Assembly (NCBI GenBank): GCA_944383905.1
Contig: CALWRI010000013.1
Span: forward strand, 1-52,336
Length of the DNA stretch: 52,336 nt
Source of the DNA: an uncultured Christensenellaceae bacterium
GTDB taxonomy: Bacteria; Bacillota; Clostridia; Christensenellales; UBA3700
Direction of reading: 5' to 3'
Both the position numbers and the translations under genes were made by a program. The stretch's first letter is position 1, and every line of letters begins with the position of its first letter. Shown here piece after piece: positions 16,402 to 24,399 of the stretch. The notes under the pieces were generated by a model. It had not been told where the DNA came from and did no database searches. It saw nothing but the letters and a program-made list of their open reading frames with translations.

Positions 16402-16864
16402 TTGTATTTGTTAATTTTTTTGCAAAAAAAATAACCATTTTATACATATCGCCTACCGTATTCTCAAAAAAACGACCCCGATGAAAAGCGGGTCAACGCG
16501 CCTTGCCGAAAAAACTATTTGACGTCAGAATGGCGAAAAAACGCTTCGTATTGCGCAAAATACGGCGACGGATGGCAAATGTCGGCATATCCTCTGCCCG
16601 ATTTTTTCCATACGCCCGGCAGCCTTACCGAGCGTTTTTGCCGCGAAACGACGTCCCCTTATCAATAAAACAGAGTTTTGAAAAAAACTGAAGAAACGGC
16701 TATTCGAAAACCGCTTAAACCACAAAAAATGCGGTTTGCCGGCAAAAATCGCCGACATTGAAAACAGATTTCGAAAAAGCGAAATAAAATGCAAAAACTC
16801 TTCGTATTTCCGATAATTATGTATAAATATTCCGAATATATCAAATCAATATGCAATCAGGCAT
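16402..16864. other. Gene-free stretch of about 460 bases upstream of the small HTH gene
   Basis: The only structured element is a short stem (GACCC 16474-16478 with GGGTC 16490-16494) followed on the minus strand by seven T residues (16472-16466), a weak terminator. A loose minus-strand promoter-like pair (TTGATT, 18 bases, TATACA) lies near 16810-16840. Open frames here lack ribosome binding sites and have skewed, phenylalanine-rich composition. Confidence 0.5.
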
Positions 16865-16894
16865 AAAAAACGATCCCGCGAAAAACGCGGGATC
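16865..16894 (-). terminator. Terminator of rho
   Basis: Nine-base stem GATCCCGCG / CGCGGGATC (16872-16880 with 16886-16894), 5-base loop, then a G and six T residues on the minus strand. It starts about 25 bases after the rho stop. Confidence 0.93.
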
Positions 16895-16918
16895 AAAAGT
16901 GCGATTTGTTTCACTTTG

Positions 16919-18385
16919 TCATTTTCTGAAGCTGAATCCTTCCTTTTCCCATCTGTTGACCTGCGAGCAGATGATGCCGATGAATTCGTCGTTGTTCTTC
17001 GTCTTTACGATATAGTCGAGCAGCTTTTCCGTCGCCTCCTGACTGTCCATAGAGCTTATCATCTTTCTCATCGCGAACACGCCTTCAAGCTCTTTTTGCG
17101 TGAGCAACAAATCTTCTCTTCTCGTACTCGACCTGTTGAGATCTATTGCCGGGAAGACCCTGCGCTCGCTCATCTTGCGGTCGAGATGTATTTCCATATT
17201 GCCCGTGCCCTTGAATTCCTCGTAAATGACGTCGTCCATACGACTGCCCGTATCGATAAGCGCGGTGGCTATTATCGTCAGGCTTCCGCCGTTTTCGATA
17301 TTTCTCGCGCTGCCGAAGAACCTCTTGGGGCTGTGGAGCGCGCCGGGGTCTATACCGCCTGAAAGCGTCCTGCCCGTGGGCGGGATCGTCAGGTTGTACG
17401 CTCTCGCGAGCCTCGTAAGAGAGTCCATGATTATCACGACGTCCTTGCCGAGCTCCACGTTGCGCTTTGCCCTTTCGATAAGCAGCTCCGCGCTCTTGCA
17501 GTGATGTTCGGGCGTTTCGTCGAACGTGGAATATATCACTTCTCCGTTTATGCTCCTCTGCATATCGGTGACTTCTTCCGGTCTCTCGTCGACGAGAAGC
17601 ACGAACAGGAGCACGTTTGGATAGTTGAGCGAAATGCTGTTGGCTATCTTTTTGAGAAGCGTCGTCTTGCCCGCCTTGGGGGGAGAGACGATCATTGCTC
17701 TCTGTCCTTTGCCTATCGGAGCGATAAGATCAATGCACCTGATCGCAAAATCGCTCTTGCCCGTCTTGAGCTCCAGCCTCAACCTTTCGTCGGGATATAT
17801 CGGAACGAGGTTGTCAAAGTTGGGGCGGCTGCGCAGATTGTCGGGAGGATTGCCGTTGACCTCGTCGACGGCGACGAGCGCGGGAGGCTTGTTTTCGGCA
17901 TTGCGTCTCGCCCTGCCGACGACCTTATCGCCCGCTCGAAGCCCTACCGACTTGATCAGTTTTGCCGAAACGTAAGTGTCCTTGTTGCCGTACTCGCAAT
18001 TCTCCGCTCTCAAAAATCCGTATCCGTCGGGATGGATGTCGAGAACGCCGTGTTTTTCTTCAAGCTCGGTCTCCTGATTCTCTTCCTGCGAAGCGACTGT
18101 CTGCGCATTTTCGCGTTCGACAAATCTCTTCTGCGGCTTCTCGTCGACAGGTTTTTCCGCCTTGGCAGCGTTTTCAAGCTCTCTGGGCTTGTTTACCGGA
18201 CGACGTCCGCGCGTGCTTCTCGTCGGCTGGATCTCCCCGTCGACGATACCGCGGTACTGCGCGATTATCTCCTCTTTCTTTTTGGATGTGGGTGAACTCA
18301 CGCCGATGTCGCGCGCCACCTCTCTCAACTGAAAAACGGTCATTTTGTTCAACTCGTCCTCTGTGTAAAACTTTTTGTCGCTCAT
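16919..18385 (-). CDS. rho: Transcription termination factor Rho
   Basis: This 488-residue hexameric RNA helicase releases transcripts. The N-terminal Rho_N helical domain (about 8-48, KMTVFQLREVARDIGV) is followed by a basic, disordered insert of about 60 residues (TRSTRGRRPVNKPRE onward) seen in several clostridial Rho proteins. The cold-shock RNA-binding domain (HGVLDIHPDGYGFLR, about 115-185) comes next, then the RecA-like motor with P-loop PPKAGKTTLLK, the LLVDERPEEVTDM segment, VVIIMDSLTRLARAYN (Walker B) and the RNA-contacting loop near GTGNMEIHLDRKMSERR. The start has AGGAG 7 bases upstream. It is a single gene with its own promoter and terminator. Confidence 0.97.
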   Translation of the reverse strand: MSDKKFYTEDELNKMTVFQLREVARDIGVSSPTSKKKEEIIAQYRGIVDGEIQPTRSTRGRRPVNKPRELENAAKAEKPVDEKPQKRFVERENAQTVASQEENQETELEEKHGVLDIHPDGYGFLRAENCEYGNKDTYVSAKLIKSVGLRAGDKVVGRARRNAENKPPALVAVDEVNGNPPDNLRSRPNFDNLVPIYPDERLRLELKTGKSDFAIRCIDLIAPIGKGQRAMIVSPPKAGKTTLLKKIANSISLNYPNVLLFVLLVDERPEEVTDMQRSINGEVIYSTFDETPEHHCKSAELLIERAKRNVELGKDVVIIMDSLTRLARAYNLTIPPTGRTLSGGIDPGALHSPKRFFGSARNIENGGSLTIIATALIDTGSRMDDVIYEEFKGTGNMEIHLDRKMSERRVFPAIDLNRSSTRREDLLLTQKELEGVFAMRKMISSMDSQEATEKLLDYIVKTKNNDEFIGIICSQVNRWEKEGFSFRK

Positions 18386-18423
18386 TTTGTTCTCCTGATA
18401 ATATGTACTCGTTCATGCACGCA

Positions 18424-18452
18424 ATTATCAGCGTTTTGATAAAAACCGTCAA
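18424..18452 (-). promoter_or_regulatory. Promoter of rho
   Basis: Minus strand TTGACG (18452-18447), 17 bases, GATAAT (18429-18424), with the start codon about 40 bases downstream. Confidence 0.65.
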
Positions 18453-18539
18453 AAAACGTGCCGATTAATCATTTGTAAATATATTTGATGCAGTGAAATC
18501 TTGAAATATACGGTAAGAGAATTTCTCTATTATTTTTGC

Positions 18540-18568
18540 CCGATACGCGCCGTATATGCGCGTATCGG
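18540..18568 (-). terminator. Strong hairpin after the prs-hydrolase operon, without a clear U-tract
   Basis: Eleven-base perfect stem CCGATACGCGC / GCGCGTATCGG (18540-18550 with 18558-18568) lies 9 bases after the hydrolase stop. The minus-strand sequence after it is GCAAAAATAAT rather than T-rich, so it may stabilise the 3' end or work with another factor instead of terminating alone. Confidence 0.4.
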
Positions 18569-18577
18569 AAATTAAAA

Positions 18578-19231
18578 TCAGAATTTTTCGTCCGAAAAAA
18601 CGATGACCTTTGTGCAATCTCCGTCAAAATCGCGGTGTATCTCTATCGAATCGCCGTCTATGCGGACGATCTGCTCCTCGTCGAAAAGCTCGAGGAATCT
18701 GTCCACTTTGTCGATATCGATCTTGCATGAGGGGGTCTCGTAATGCATCGGGATTACGATGTCGGGCATAAGAAAATCGACGTACTCTTTCGCCTGTCTC
18801 GCGTCTATCGTGTAATTGCCGCCAACGGGCACCATAAGCACGTTGACGGTACCGATCGAATCGCCGAGTTTAACCGTGCATTCTTCTCCGACGTCGCCGA
18901 GATGGCAGACGTCCACGCCGTCGATCCTGAATTTGAAGATCAGGTTTTCGCCTCTCTTTTTTCCGCTTTCGGCGTCGTGGTAACTCAACATCGAGGACAC
19001 GTCAATGCCCTTGACTTCCCAGAAACCGAGCGAGTCTATCACCTGCACGTCGGGATTGAGTTTCTTCAGGTCGTCGTGGTCGTTGTGATGGTGGCTTATA
19101 GTCACTGCGTCGGCGTTGACGTCCTGCATCTCGTAACCGACCAGTTTCGCGCTGTACGGATCCGTAACTACGGAAGTGCCCGTGGATTCTTCCAGTTTGA
19201 AAGCCGAGTGACCCAGCCAAATAATTTTCAT
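18578..19231 (-). CDS. Metal-dependent hydrolase, metallo-beta-lactamase fold (UPF0173/YtkL-like)
   Basis: This 217-residue cytoplasmic hydrolase opens with KIIWLGHSAFKLEE and carries the metal site SHHHNDHDD (about residues 46-54), then HLGDVGEEC and a late IPMHYET histidine. This is the pattern of the small UPF0173 (YtkL-type) hydrolases. It starts 3 bases after the prs stop, so it is the second gene of that operon. The biological substrate of the family is not established, though a phosphodiester or nucleotide-related ester would fit the neighbour. Confidence 0.88.
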   Translation of the reverse strand: MKIIWLGHSAFKLEESTGTSVVTDPYSAKLVGYEMQDVNADAVTISHHHNDHDDLKKLNPDVQVIDSLGFWEVKGIDVSSMLSYHDAESGKKRGENLIFKFRIDGVDVCHLGDVGEECTVKLGDSIGTVNVLMVPVGGNYTIDARQAKEYVDFLMPDIVIPMHYETPSCKIDIDKVDRFLELFDEEQIVRIDGDSIEIHRDFDGDCTKVIVFSDEKF

Positions 19232-19234
19232 AAT

Positions 19235-20431
19235 TTATTCCTCTATATCCAAAGCTATCTGCTCCGGTTTATTTGCATTGAATTTTGCGATAAGCTCGTG
19301 TATCTTGTCGTGAGGATCGAGCAGCTCGCTGAGCGACTTGTTCTGGTCGCAAGCGGAGATGATGTACGCAAGGAACTTGGACATATCCGCCTGAATAAAC
19401 CACTTTCTCTCAAGCAGCTCTTTGGGCGCGTAAGTAAGGTTCGTGCTCACGACCGCGGTGAAAAGCCCCTGATCGTATGCGTCGTCAAACTTCTTGAGAC
19501 CCTCGGTGAACAGCGCGTAAGTCGCGGAAAGGAATATCTTGCCGCAACCTCTCTCCTTGAGCTCGTTGCACAGTTTGAGCATCGAGTCGCCCGTCGCTAT
19601 GATGTCGTCCGCGACGAAGATGTCCTTGTTGCGCACGTCGTTGCCGATATATTCGTGTGCGACGATCGGGTTTCTGCCGTTGACCACGTTCGCATAGTCT
19701 CTCCTCTTGTAGAACATACCGAGATCGGTGCCGAGGACGGAAGCGTAATAGATATTGCGGCTCATCGCGCCTTCGTCGGGGCTGACGATCATAAATCTGT
19801 CTCTCGTCATGTCGAGATCGGTATAGGAACGCAGCATCGCCTTGAGTATCTGATAGGTCGGCAGGAAGTTGTCGAAGCCCATGAGAGGCACCGCGTTCTG
19901 AACGCGGGGATCGTGAGCGTCGAAAGTTATGATCTCGCTAACCCCCATATCGGTGAGTTCCTGCAACATCTGCGCGCAGTCGAGAGACTCTCTCGCATTG
20001 CGACGGTGCTGTCTGCCGCCGTAAAGGCTGGGCATGACGACCGTGATCGACTTCGCCTTGCCTCCGCAAGCCGCAATGACTCTCTTGAGATCGCAGTAAT
20101 GATCGTCGGGCGACATATTGTTCTGGAAACCGAACATATTGTAGGTTATCGAATAATTGCCGACGTCGCAAAGTATATAGAGGTCCTTGCCTCTTATCGT
20201 CTCCATGACGAGGCCCTTGCCGTCACCCGTCGTGAATCTGGGGCAGACGTTTTTGATAAGGAAGGTGTCGCGGTGGAATTTCTTGCCCTGCGCTTTTGCC
20301 TCCTGGTTGTACCAGTTGACCAGGTAATAATCCACCTTGTCGCCAAGCTCTTTCGCGCCCGCGAGCGCTATAAGGGCCATATTGGAAGTGTCTTTGTCGA
20401 AATTGAATATAGACTCAAAAAACGGTCTCAT
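19235..20431 (-). CDS. prs: Ribose-phosphate pyrophosphokinase (PRPP synthetase), long clostridial type
   Basis: It makes PRPP from ribose 5-phosphate and ATP, the entry metabolite for purine, pyrimidine, His and Trp synthesis. It has 398 residues against about 315 in the classical enzyme. The PRPP-binding loop is DIFVADDIIATGDSML and the flexible-loop region is VSPDEGAMSRNIYYA, followed by KRRDY. The HRRNARES segment matches the position of the ATP-binding flexible loop (RQDRK in classical enzymes) in altered form. The N-terminal 60 residues are unlike classical Prs but typical of a longer Firmicutes subgroup. GGAGG lies 5 bases upstream of the start. A candidate upstream small ORF overlaps the start. 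Confidence 0.9.
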   Translation of the reverse strand: MRPFFESIFNFDKDTSNMALIALAGAKELGDKVDYYLVNWYNQEAKAQGKKFHRDTFLIKNVCPRFTTGDGKGLVMETIRGKDLYILCDVGNYSITYNMFGFQNNMSPDDHYCDLKRVIAACGGKAKSITVVMPSLYGGRQHRRNARESLDCAQMLQELTDMGVSEIITFDAHDPRVQNAVPLMGFDNFLPTYQILKAMLRSYTDLDMTRDRFMIVSPDEGAMSRNIYYASVLGTDLGMFYKRRDYANVVNGRNPIVAHEYIGNDVRNKDIFVADDIIATGDSMLKLCNELKERGCGKIFLSATYALFTEGLKKFDDAYDQGLFTAVVSTNLTYAPKELLERKWFIQADMSKFLAYIISACDQNKSLSELLDPHDKIHELIAKFNANKPEQIALDIEE

Positions 20432-20561
20432 TCTTGCCTCCGTATATAAAAATATTATCTTTTTCTTTGGATTTCACGGTATAAGCGTCGCCTGCGTCCG
20501 CCTTGCGGCAAGGAAGCGACGAAAAAATATTATTTTGAAGTCGGCCAGGTAAGTGATCCAT
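20415..20561 (-). CDS. Possible 48-codon upstream ORF overlapping the prs start
   Basis: In the prs leader an ATG at 20561, with AGGAG two bases upstream, opens 48 codons ending in TGA at 20415, inside the beginning of prs in another frame. The encoded peptide (MDHLPGRLQNN...) has no recognised domain. The short spacing from the ribosome binding site and the lack of comparison data leave it uncertain. If translated, it would place terminating ribosomes on the prs start site. Confidence 0.25.
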   Translation of the reverse strand: MDHLPGRLQNNIFSSLPCRKADAGDAYTVKSKEKDNIFIYGGKNETVF

Positions 20562-20612
20562 AACTCCTCTCAAAAAAATCCGAAGCGCGAGATTCGCCCG
20601 GGTTACATAACT

Positions 20613-20641
20613 ATATTATCATTTAATAAGTTTTATTTCAA
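20613..20641 (-). promoter_or_regulatory. Promoter of the prs-hydrolase operon
   Basis: Minus strand TTGAAA (20641-20636), 17 bases, TAATAT (20618-20613). The leader is about 170 bases long. It contains a small GCGA-AUC-UCGC hairpin soon followed by seven U residues (near 20574-20580 on the plus strand), which could be an attenuator. Confidence 0.6.
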
Positions 20642-20702
20642 CTAAAAAACAGACTGAATTTTCAATATTTTTCGTCGACTTTAACTTCCGGCAAAATTGC
20701 CG

Positions 20703-21428
20703 TCAGACGAAAACCCGTGAAAATACCTCTCCGACAGGCTCGTCGAAAACGAGCGTCGCTCCCTTCGCGTTGAGACGCGTTTTGTTTACAAGCACGAGAT
20801 TTTCACCGCGGAAAAAGTCGACGAGTCCCGCTGCAGGATAGACGTTGAGAGACGTTCCCGCCACGATGAGCGTCGTTGCGGAAGCAACGAGGCTCTCCGC
20901 CTCGTCGAAAACCGCCGCCGGCAACGGCTCCCCGTAAAGCACGACGTCGGGTTTTATAAGTCCGCCGCAGTCGCAGGTCGGGATCCCGTCGCACTCCGCT
21001 ACATAACGCGCGTCGTACTTCTTGCCGCACACGGTGCAGGTATTGCGATGTATGCTCCCGTGCAGTTCGAGCACCTTTCTGCTTCCCGCCGCCTGATGCA
21101 ACCCGTCTATATTCTGTGTTATCACCGCGTTGAGAATCCCGCACCGTTCAAGCGTTGCGAGCGCTTTGTGCGCAGCGTTGGGGCTCGCGTCGAGAGGCAT
21201 CATGTATTTTTTGTAAAAATCGAAAAACACCCCCGTCTTCGCATAAAAGAATTCGTGAGACAGTATCACCTCGGGAGGATAATCGTACTTTTGAGAAAAT
21301 ATGCCTCCCGAAGATCTGAAGTCGGGCACTCCGCTTTCCGTCGACACGCCCGCGCCGCCGAAAAACACGACGTTGCCTTTCCCGAGGATCTCTTTGAAGT
21401 TTGCTATCCTTTCACAAAAATCTTCCAT
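20703..21428 (-). CDS. Sir2-family NAD-dependent protein deacylase (sirtuin)
   Basis: This 241-residue cytoplasmic enzyme removes acyl groups from protein lysines using NAD. The NAD-binding GAGVSTESGVPDFRS, the TQNIDGLH motif, the catalytic histidine in LELHGS and the zinc cysteines in CTVCGKKY and CDCGG are all present, as is GTSLNVYPAAG near the C-terminus. The start overlaps the stop of the GH30 gene by one base (TAATG) with only a weak ribosome binding site, so translation probably depends on ribosomes ending GH30. The pairing of a sirtuin with a glycosidase is unusual. Confidence 0.93.
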   Translation of the reverse strand: MEDFCERIANFKEILGKGNVVFFGGAGVSTESGVPDFRSSGGIFSQKYDYPPEVILSHEFFYAKTGVFFDFYKKYMMPLDASPNAAHKALATLERCGILNAVITQNIDGLHQAAGSRKVLELHGSIHRNTCTVCGKKYDARYVAECDGIPTCDCGGLIKPDVVLYGEPLPAAVFDEAESLVASATTLIVAGTSLNVYPAAGLVDFFRGENLVLVNKTRLNAKGATLVFDEPVGEVFSRVFV

Positions 21429-23056
21429 TATTTACTCAAAACGAACGTGCTCACGCTCTGCGCGGGAAGCGATATTTTGCCCGTCCACTCTCCCGGCTTT
21501 TCGTCCCATCCGGTCTGCGCGGCAGCCGTGGTGCATACAGAAGTGACGTTTTTATAATCCGACAATCCTCCGACCGTAACCGATTTGTCGCTTTTGGAAT
21601 TGTTTATCACGATCAGAACGACGCTGCCGTCCTCTTTGCGAAACGCGCTGTAATCGAGATTCGCCCAGCCGGTAAGGTCGGAGCAGGTCGCGCCGAGTCT
21701 GACGTCTCCCTTGTCGAGATACCTCGAAAACTGTCCCATGACGTAATACCTCTTGAGCACGGAGATCTCCGTCTCTTCGCCTTCGTCCCAATACACGAGC
21801 CCGTCGTTGTAGTCGCACGGCGAGACGGCGAGCCACCAGTTCCAGTCGATAGCGTTGAGCATTGTAAGATCGCGGCTTATCACTTTGGCGAGCAAAAGTC
21901 CGCTCTCGATTGTGTCGCTCCTGCCTGCTTCCATTTCGCAGTATTCCGTGATGGAAATGCCGAGACCGGGATATTTTTTGTCTATAAAATTCTGATATTT
22001 GCTTCTGTGCCTTTCACTGTCGTCCGCACCGTAGGAATGAGACGCGATATAGTCGATCTCGTCGAAATAATCGTATTTACTCATCGCCTCGAGGTATTCC
22101 TTGATGTCCTTGCGGTCGATGTAAAATTTGTAATTGCCGCTCTCGAGAAGATCGCATTTCACGTCCGCGCCGTTCGCTTCGTTGTATGCCTCGAGCTTGT
22201 CGAGGAACACGTCGTAGAACTTTGCGAGCGGTTCGGGATCGAAATGGCAGCCTTCCTGCGAAGAGCCCTCGCCGCCCCAATCCCACTGCGGCTCATTGAC
22301 GGGACTTATCACGACTTCTGGCATTTTTTCAAGTCCCGAAATGTGCCTTTCGACGAGATTGTCGACGATTACGAGAAGATAATCGCAATACGCCTCATAA
22401 AATTCTTCTTTCAGATTGTTCTGCTGCACTTCCGCGCCCGTACACGTTCCCGAAACGGTCATGAGATAATGCGGAGAGTTTGCAAAGAACACGATCTTGT
22501 CGATCCCTCCCGTGGCAAGCGCCATATCCAGCATTTCGAGCGCGCCGACGTCGCGGGTGTCGAAATCGTAATTGCTTTCGTCCGCAAACGCCGCCTTGAG
22601 CGTCGCTTCGTCGGCGTCAAGGAAATTCTCCGCGACGAAAAAGCTCTCCGCTCTCCTGTCGGGGTCGAAAGACGGATTGTTATAAGGCGCGACGTCGTCA
22701 AGATTGGAGTCGAGCGATCCTCCGCCGATGTTGAACCTGACGATGTTGAGCCTGAGACCGCTTTCGCCGTACAGCATCTCCGTGACCTGACTTTTCACCT
22801 CGTCGGAAGCGTTTGTCCCAAGCCTCTGAAAGGTCCACGCCATAGAAGCGCCAAAGCCCTGAAAGGTCTGCTGTTCGTCCGAAAGGTCGACCGTTATGCG
22901 AAGATCCGCGTATGCTGCAACGCAATATATGCTCATACAGATTACGGTAACTATGAACAAGACGAGCAGCACGAGCCCCGTTTTTTTGGCTATCGCGCCG
23001 CCGTTGTTTCTGAAAAAGGTTTTGATTCCCTCTTTATCGACAATGATTTTTTTCAA
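21428..23056 (-). CDS. Glycoside hydrolase family 30-like enzyme, membrane-anchored
   Basis: This 542-residue protein has one N-terminal membrane segment (about residues 26-49), no lipobox, then a GH30-type barrel beginning TFQGFGASMAWTFQRLG. The acid/base glutamate is in ISPVNEPQWDW and the nucleophile glutamate in SITEYCEME; ANSPHYLMTVSG matches the family's substrate-loop segment. A beta-sandwich C-terminus (VVLIVINNSKSDKSV) completes the family layout. It most resembles the endo-beta-1,6-galactanase branch, acting outside the cell on a glycan. The start codon is TTG with GGGAG about 8 bases upstream; no in-frame ATG fits. The frame ends in a TAATG junction with the sirtuin gene. Confidence 0.87.
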   Translation of the reverse strand: MKKIIVDKEGIKTFFRNNGGAIAKKTGLVLLVLFIVTVICMSIYCVAAYADLRITVDLSDEQQTFQGFGASMAWTFQRLGTNASDEVKSQVTEMLYGESGLRLNIVRFNIGGGSLDSNLDDVAPYNNPSFDPDRRAESFFVAENFLDADEATLKAAFADESNYDFDTRDVGALEMLDMALATGGIDKIVFFANSPHYLMTVSGTCTGAEVQQNNLKEEFYEAYCDYLLVIVDNLVERHISGLEKMPEVVISPVNEPQWDWGGEGSSQEGCHFDPEPLAKFYDVFLDKLEAYNEANGADVKCDLLESGNYKFYIDRKDIKEYLEAMSKYDYFDEIDYIASHSYGADDSERHRSKYQNFIDKKYPGLGISITEYCEMEAGRSDTIESGLLLAKVISRDLTMLNAIDWNWWLAVSPCDYNDGLVYWDEGEETEISVLKRYYVMGQFSRYLDKGDVRLGATCSDLTGWANLDYSAFRKEDGSVVLIVINNSKSDKSVTVGGLSDYKNVTSVCTTAAAQTGWDEKPGEWTGKISLPAQSVSTFVLSK

Positions 23057-23085
23057 AATGTTTCTCCCTTATCTTTGTTTGCATT

Positions 23086-23115
23086 ATTATAACAAAAACT
23101 TTGCGGCGCACGCAA
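23086..23115 (-). promoter_or_regulatory. Extended -10 promoter of the GH30-sirtuin operon
   Basis: Minus strand TGT-TATAAT extended -10 (-10 at 23091-23086) with a weak -35 TTGCGT 18 bases upstream (23115-23110). Confidence 0.55.
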
Positions 23116-23124
23116 CAATAATAT

Positions 23125-23168
23125 AAAAAATGCGGCTCAAAACGACGTTTTTCATCGTTTTATGCCGC
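23125..23168 (-). terminator. Terminator of the epimerase-kinase-PHP-YbaK operon
   Basis: Two-step stem: GCGGC (23132-23136) with GCCGC (23164-23168), then AAAACGA (23139-23145) with TCGTTTT (23155-23161). It is followed on the minus strand by A and six T residues. Confidence 0.85.
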
Positions 23169-23199
23169 AAAATAACCGGATCGTCCATGTACCCGAAGA

Positions 23200-23682
23200 T
23201 CATTTTCTTGCCGCGACGGGCGCGAATTTCGCGTCTGCGGCTTTGGCGAGATCACTTGGCGAAGTCTCCACCTGCCTGCCCACCTTGCCTGCGCTGTAAA
23301 TTATCTTCTCTTTTTCCTTCGCGCTTTCGTCGATCACCGTCACAAATTTCTTTTTCATCCCTATCGGACTGCAACCGCCGTGAACGTATCCCGTCAGAGG
23401 GAAAAGTTGTTTCTGCGGTATCATCTCGACGTTTTTGACCCCGACGCTCGCAGCAGCGGCTTTGAGATCGAGCGACCCCGTCACCGGCACGACGAAGACG
23501 TAATTTTTGCGATCGTGCCCCACCGTCACGAGAGTCTTGAACACGCACGACGGATCCTTGCCGAGCGCCGCAGCGACGAGCGCGCCGTCCGTGGTCGTGT
23601 TGTCGTATTCGTACGCTCCGTATTCTATGCCGAGAGTGTCCAGCACTCTCATCACGTTGGTCTTTTCAGTCTTCTTGCTCAT
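23200..23682 (-). CDS. ybaK: Cys-tRNA(Pro) deacylase, YbaK family
   Basis: This 160-residue trans-editing enzyme removes cysteine mischarged on tRNA(Pro). Family signatures visible are NVMRVLDTLGIEY, DPSCVFKTLV, the VVPVTGSLDLKAAA segment, GYVHGGCSPIGMKK with its key Gly/His positions, and a final IIYSAGKVG. The length matches the family. The ATG overlaps the PHP gene stop in an ATGA junction, so it is the last gene of the operon. Confidence 0.93.
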   Translation of the reverse strand: MSKKTEKTNVMRVLDTLGIEYGAYEYDNTTTDGALVAAALGKDPSCVFKTLVTVGHDRKNYVFVVPVTGSLDLKAAAASVGVKNVEMIPQKQLFPLTGYVHGGCSPIGMKKKFVTVIDESAKEKEKIIYSAGKVGRQVETSPSDLAKAADAKFAPVAARK

Positions 23683-24383
23683 CTGTGTTTTATCACCTCG
23701 TAATCTCTGCTTCTGAGTATCGCGACCAGATCTTTCTCGTCGGCGGGAGCGCGCTTCAAAATAATTCCTCCTCCCTCACCGCCTTTTTCGTGATAGTCGC
23801 TGCCTCCCGTAGGGATGAGTCCCAGCTCGTCACAAAGCCTTTCCGCCCTTTCGTTGTAAGAATTCTGATGAGGATGCAGGTTGGCTATTTCTATACCGTG
23901 CAGATATCTGTAATCGAGCTGCGTGCATATCTTTCTGAACGGATGGGCGACGACGAGCAGACACCCCTGTTCTTCCGCCCACTCGTAATACTCCTCCTGA
24001 TCGGCGAAATTGAGTATGTCATAGCCGTAACGCAAAAGTGTCTGCGGCGTTATCCCGTAAACGAGGATCTCGCCGTAAGGAGGCGCGTATTTGTAGTAAG
24101 TACAGAAATCGGGCGCGGATTCGAGACCTAAAAACACGTCGATCCCGAACTTCGAGCATTCCACTTTGAGCTCGTAGTAATCGCGCATATAGTCGCTCAT
24201 CACGTTGTGTCTGTCTCCGAACTGCTGGGCGACGTATCCGAAAAGGTCGGTGCGGTTGAAATGATTGGTGACGACTATCCCGTCATAACCCGCCTTCGCA
24301 TAGTCGCGGGCAATGTCCGCAGGCTCGCGTTTTCCGCAGTGACTGTTGTGTATCGTATGCAAATGCGTTTCAAGTTTGTACAT
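23679..24383 (-). CDS. PHP-domain metal-dependent phosphoesterase
   Basis: This 234-residue protein starts with ETHLHTIHNSHC (the first PHP histidine pair). It also carries VVTNHFNRTD, a FLGLESAP segment, a VVAHPF histidine motif and the GSDYHEKG end motif. These residues bind the metal cluster of PHP phosphatases. The substrate is unknown; related small PHP proteins act on histidinol phosphate or nucleotide-type phosphoesters. It sits between the ROK kinase gene (16 bases away) and ybaK (4-base overlap). Its ribosome binding site is weak. Confidence 0.88.
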   Translation of the reverse strand: MYKLETHLHTIHNSHCGKREPADIARDYAKAGYDGIVVTNHFNRTDLFGYVAQQFGDRHNVMSDYMRDYYELKVECSKFGIDVFLGLESAPDFCTYYKYAPPYGEILVYGITPQTLLRYGYDILNFADQEEYYEWAEEQGCLLVVAHPFRKICTQLDYRYLHGIEIANLHPHQNSYNERAERLCDELGLIPTGGSDYHEKGGEGGGIILKRAPADEKDLVAILRSRDYEVIKHR

Positions 24384-24399
24384 CTTTATCCGGTGTATT

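Noticed and set aside
16525..16794. 89-codon minus-strand frame rich in phenylalanine upstream of the small HTH gene
   Set aside because: Composition reflects T-rich sequence; no ribosome binding site and no family likeness.
18743..20449. Long open frame of 568 codons on the plus strand opposite prs and the hydrolase gene
   Set aside because: It runs antisense through two well-supported genes, has no ribosome binding site and encodes a composition typical of a shadow frame. Several other long antisense frames (21401-23092, 24781-26283, 45593-47083) are of the same kind and come from codon bias.
20432..20641. PRPP or purine riboswitch in the prs leader
   Set aside because: The leader is long enough but I could not find the conserved ykkC-type or purine aptamer core sequences in it.
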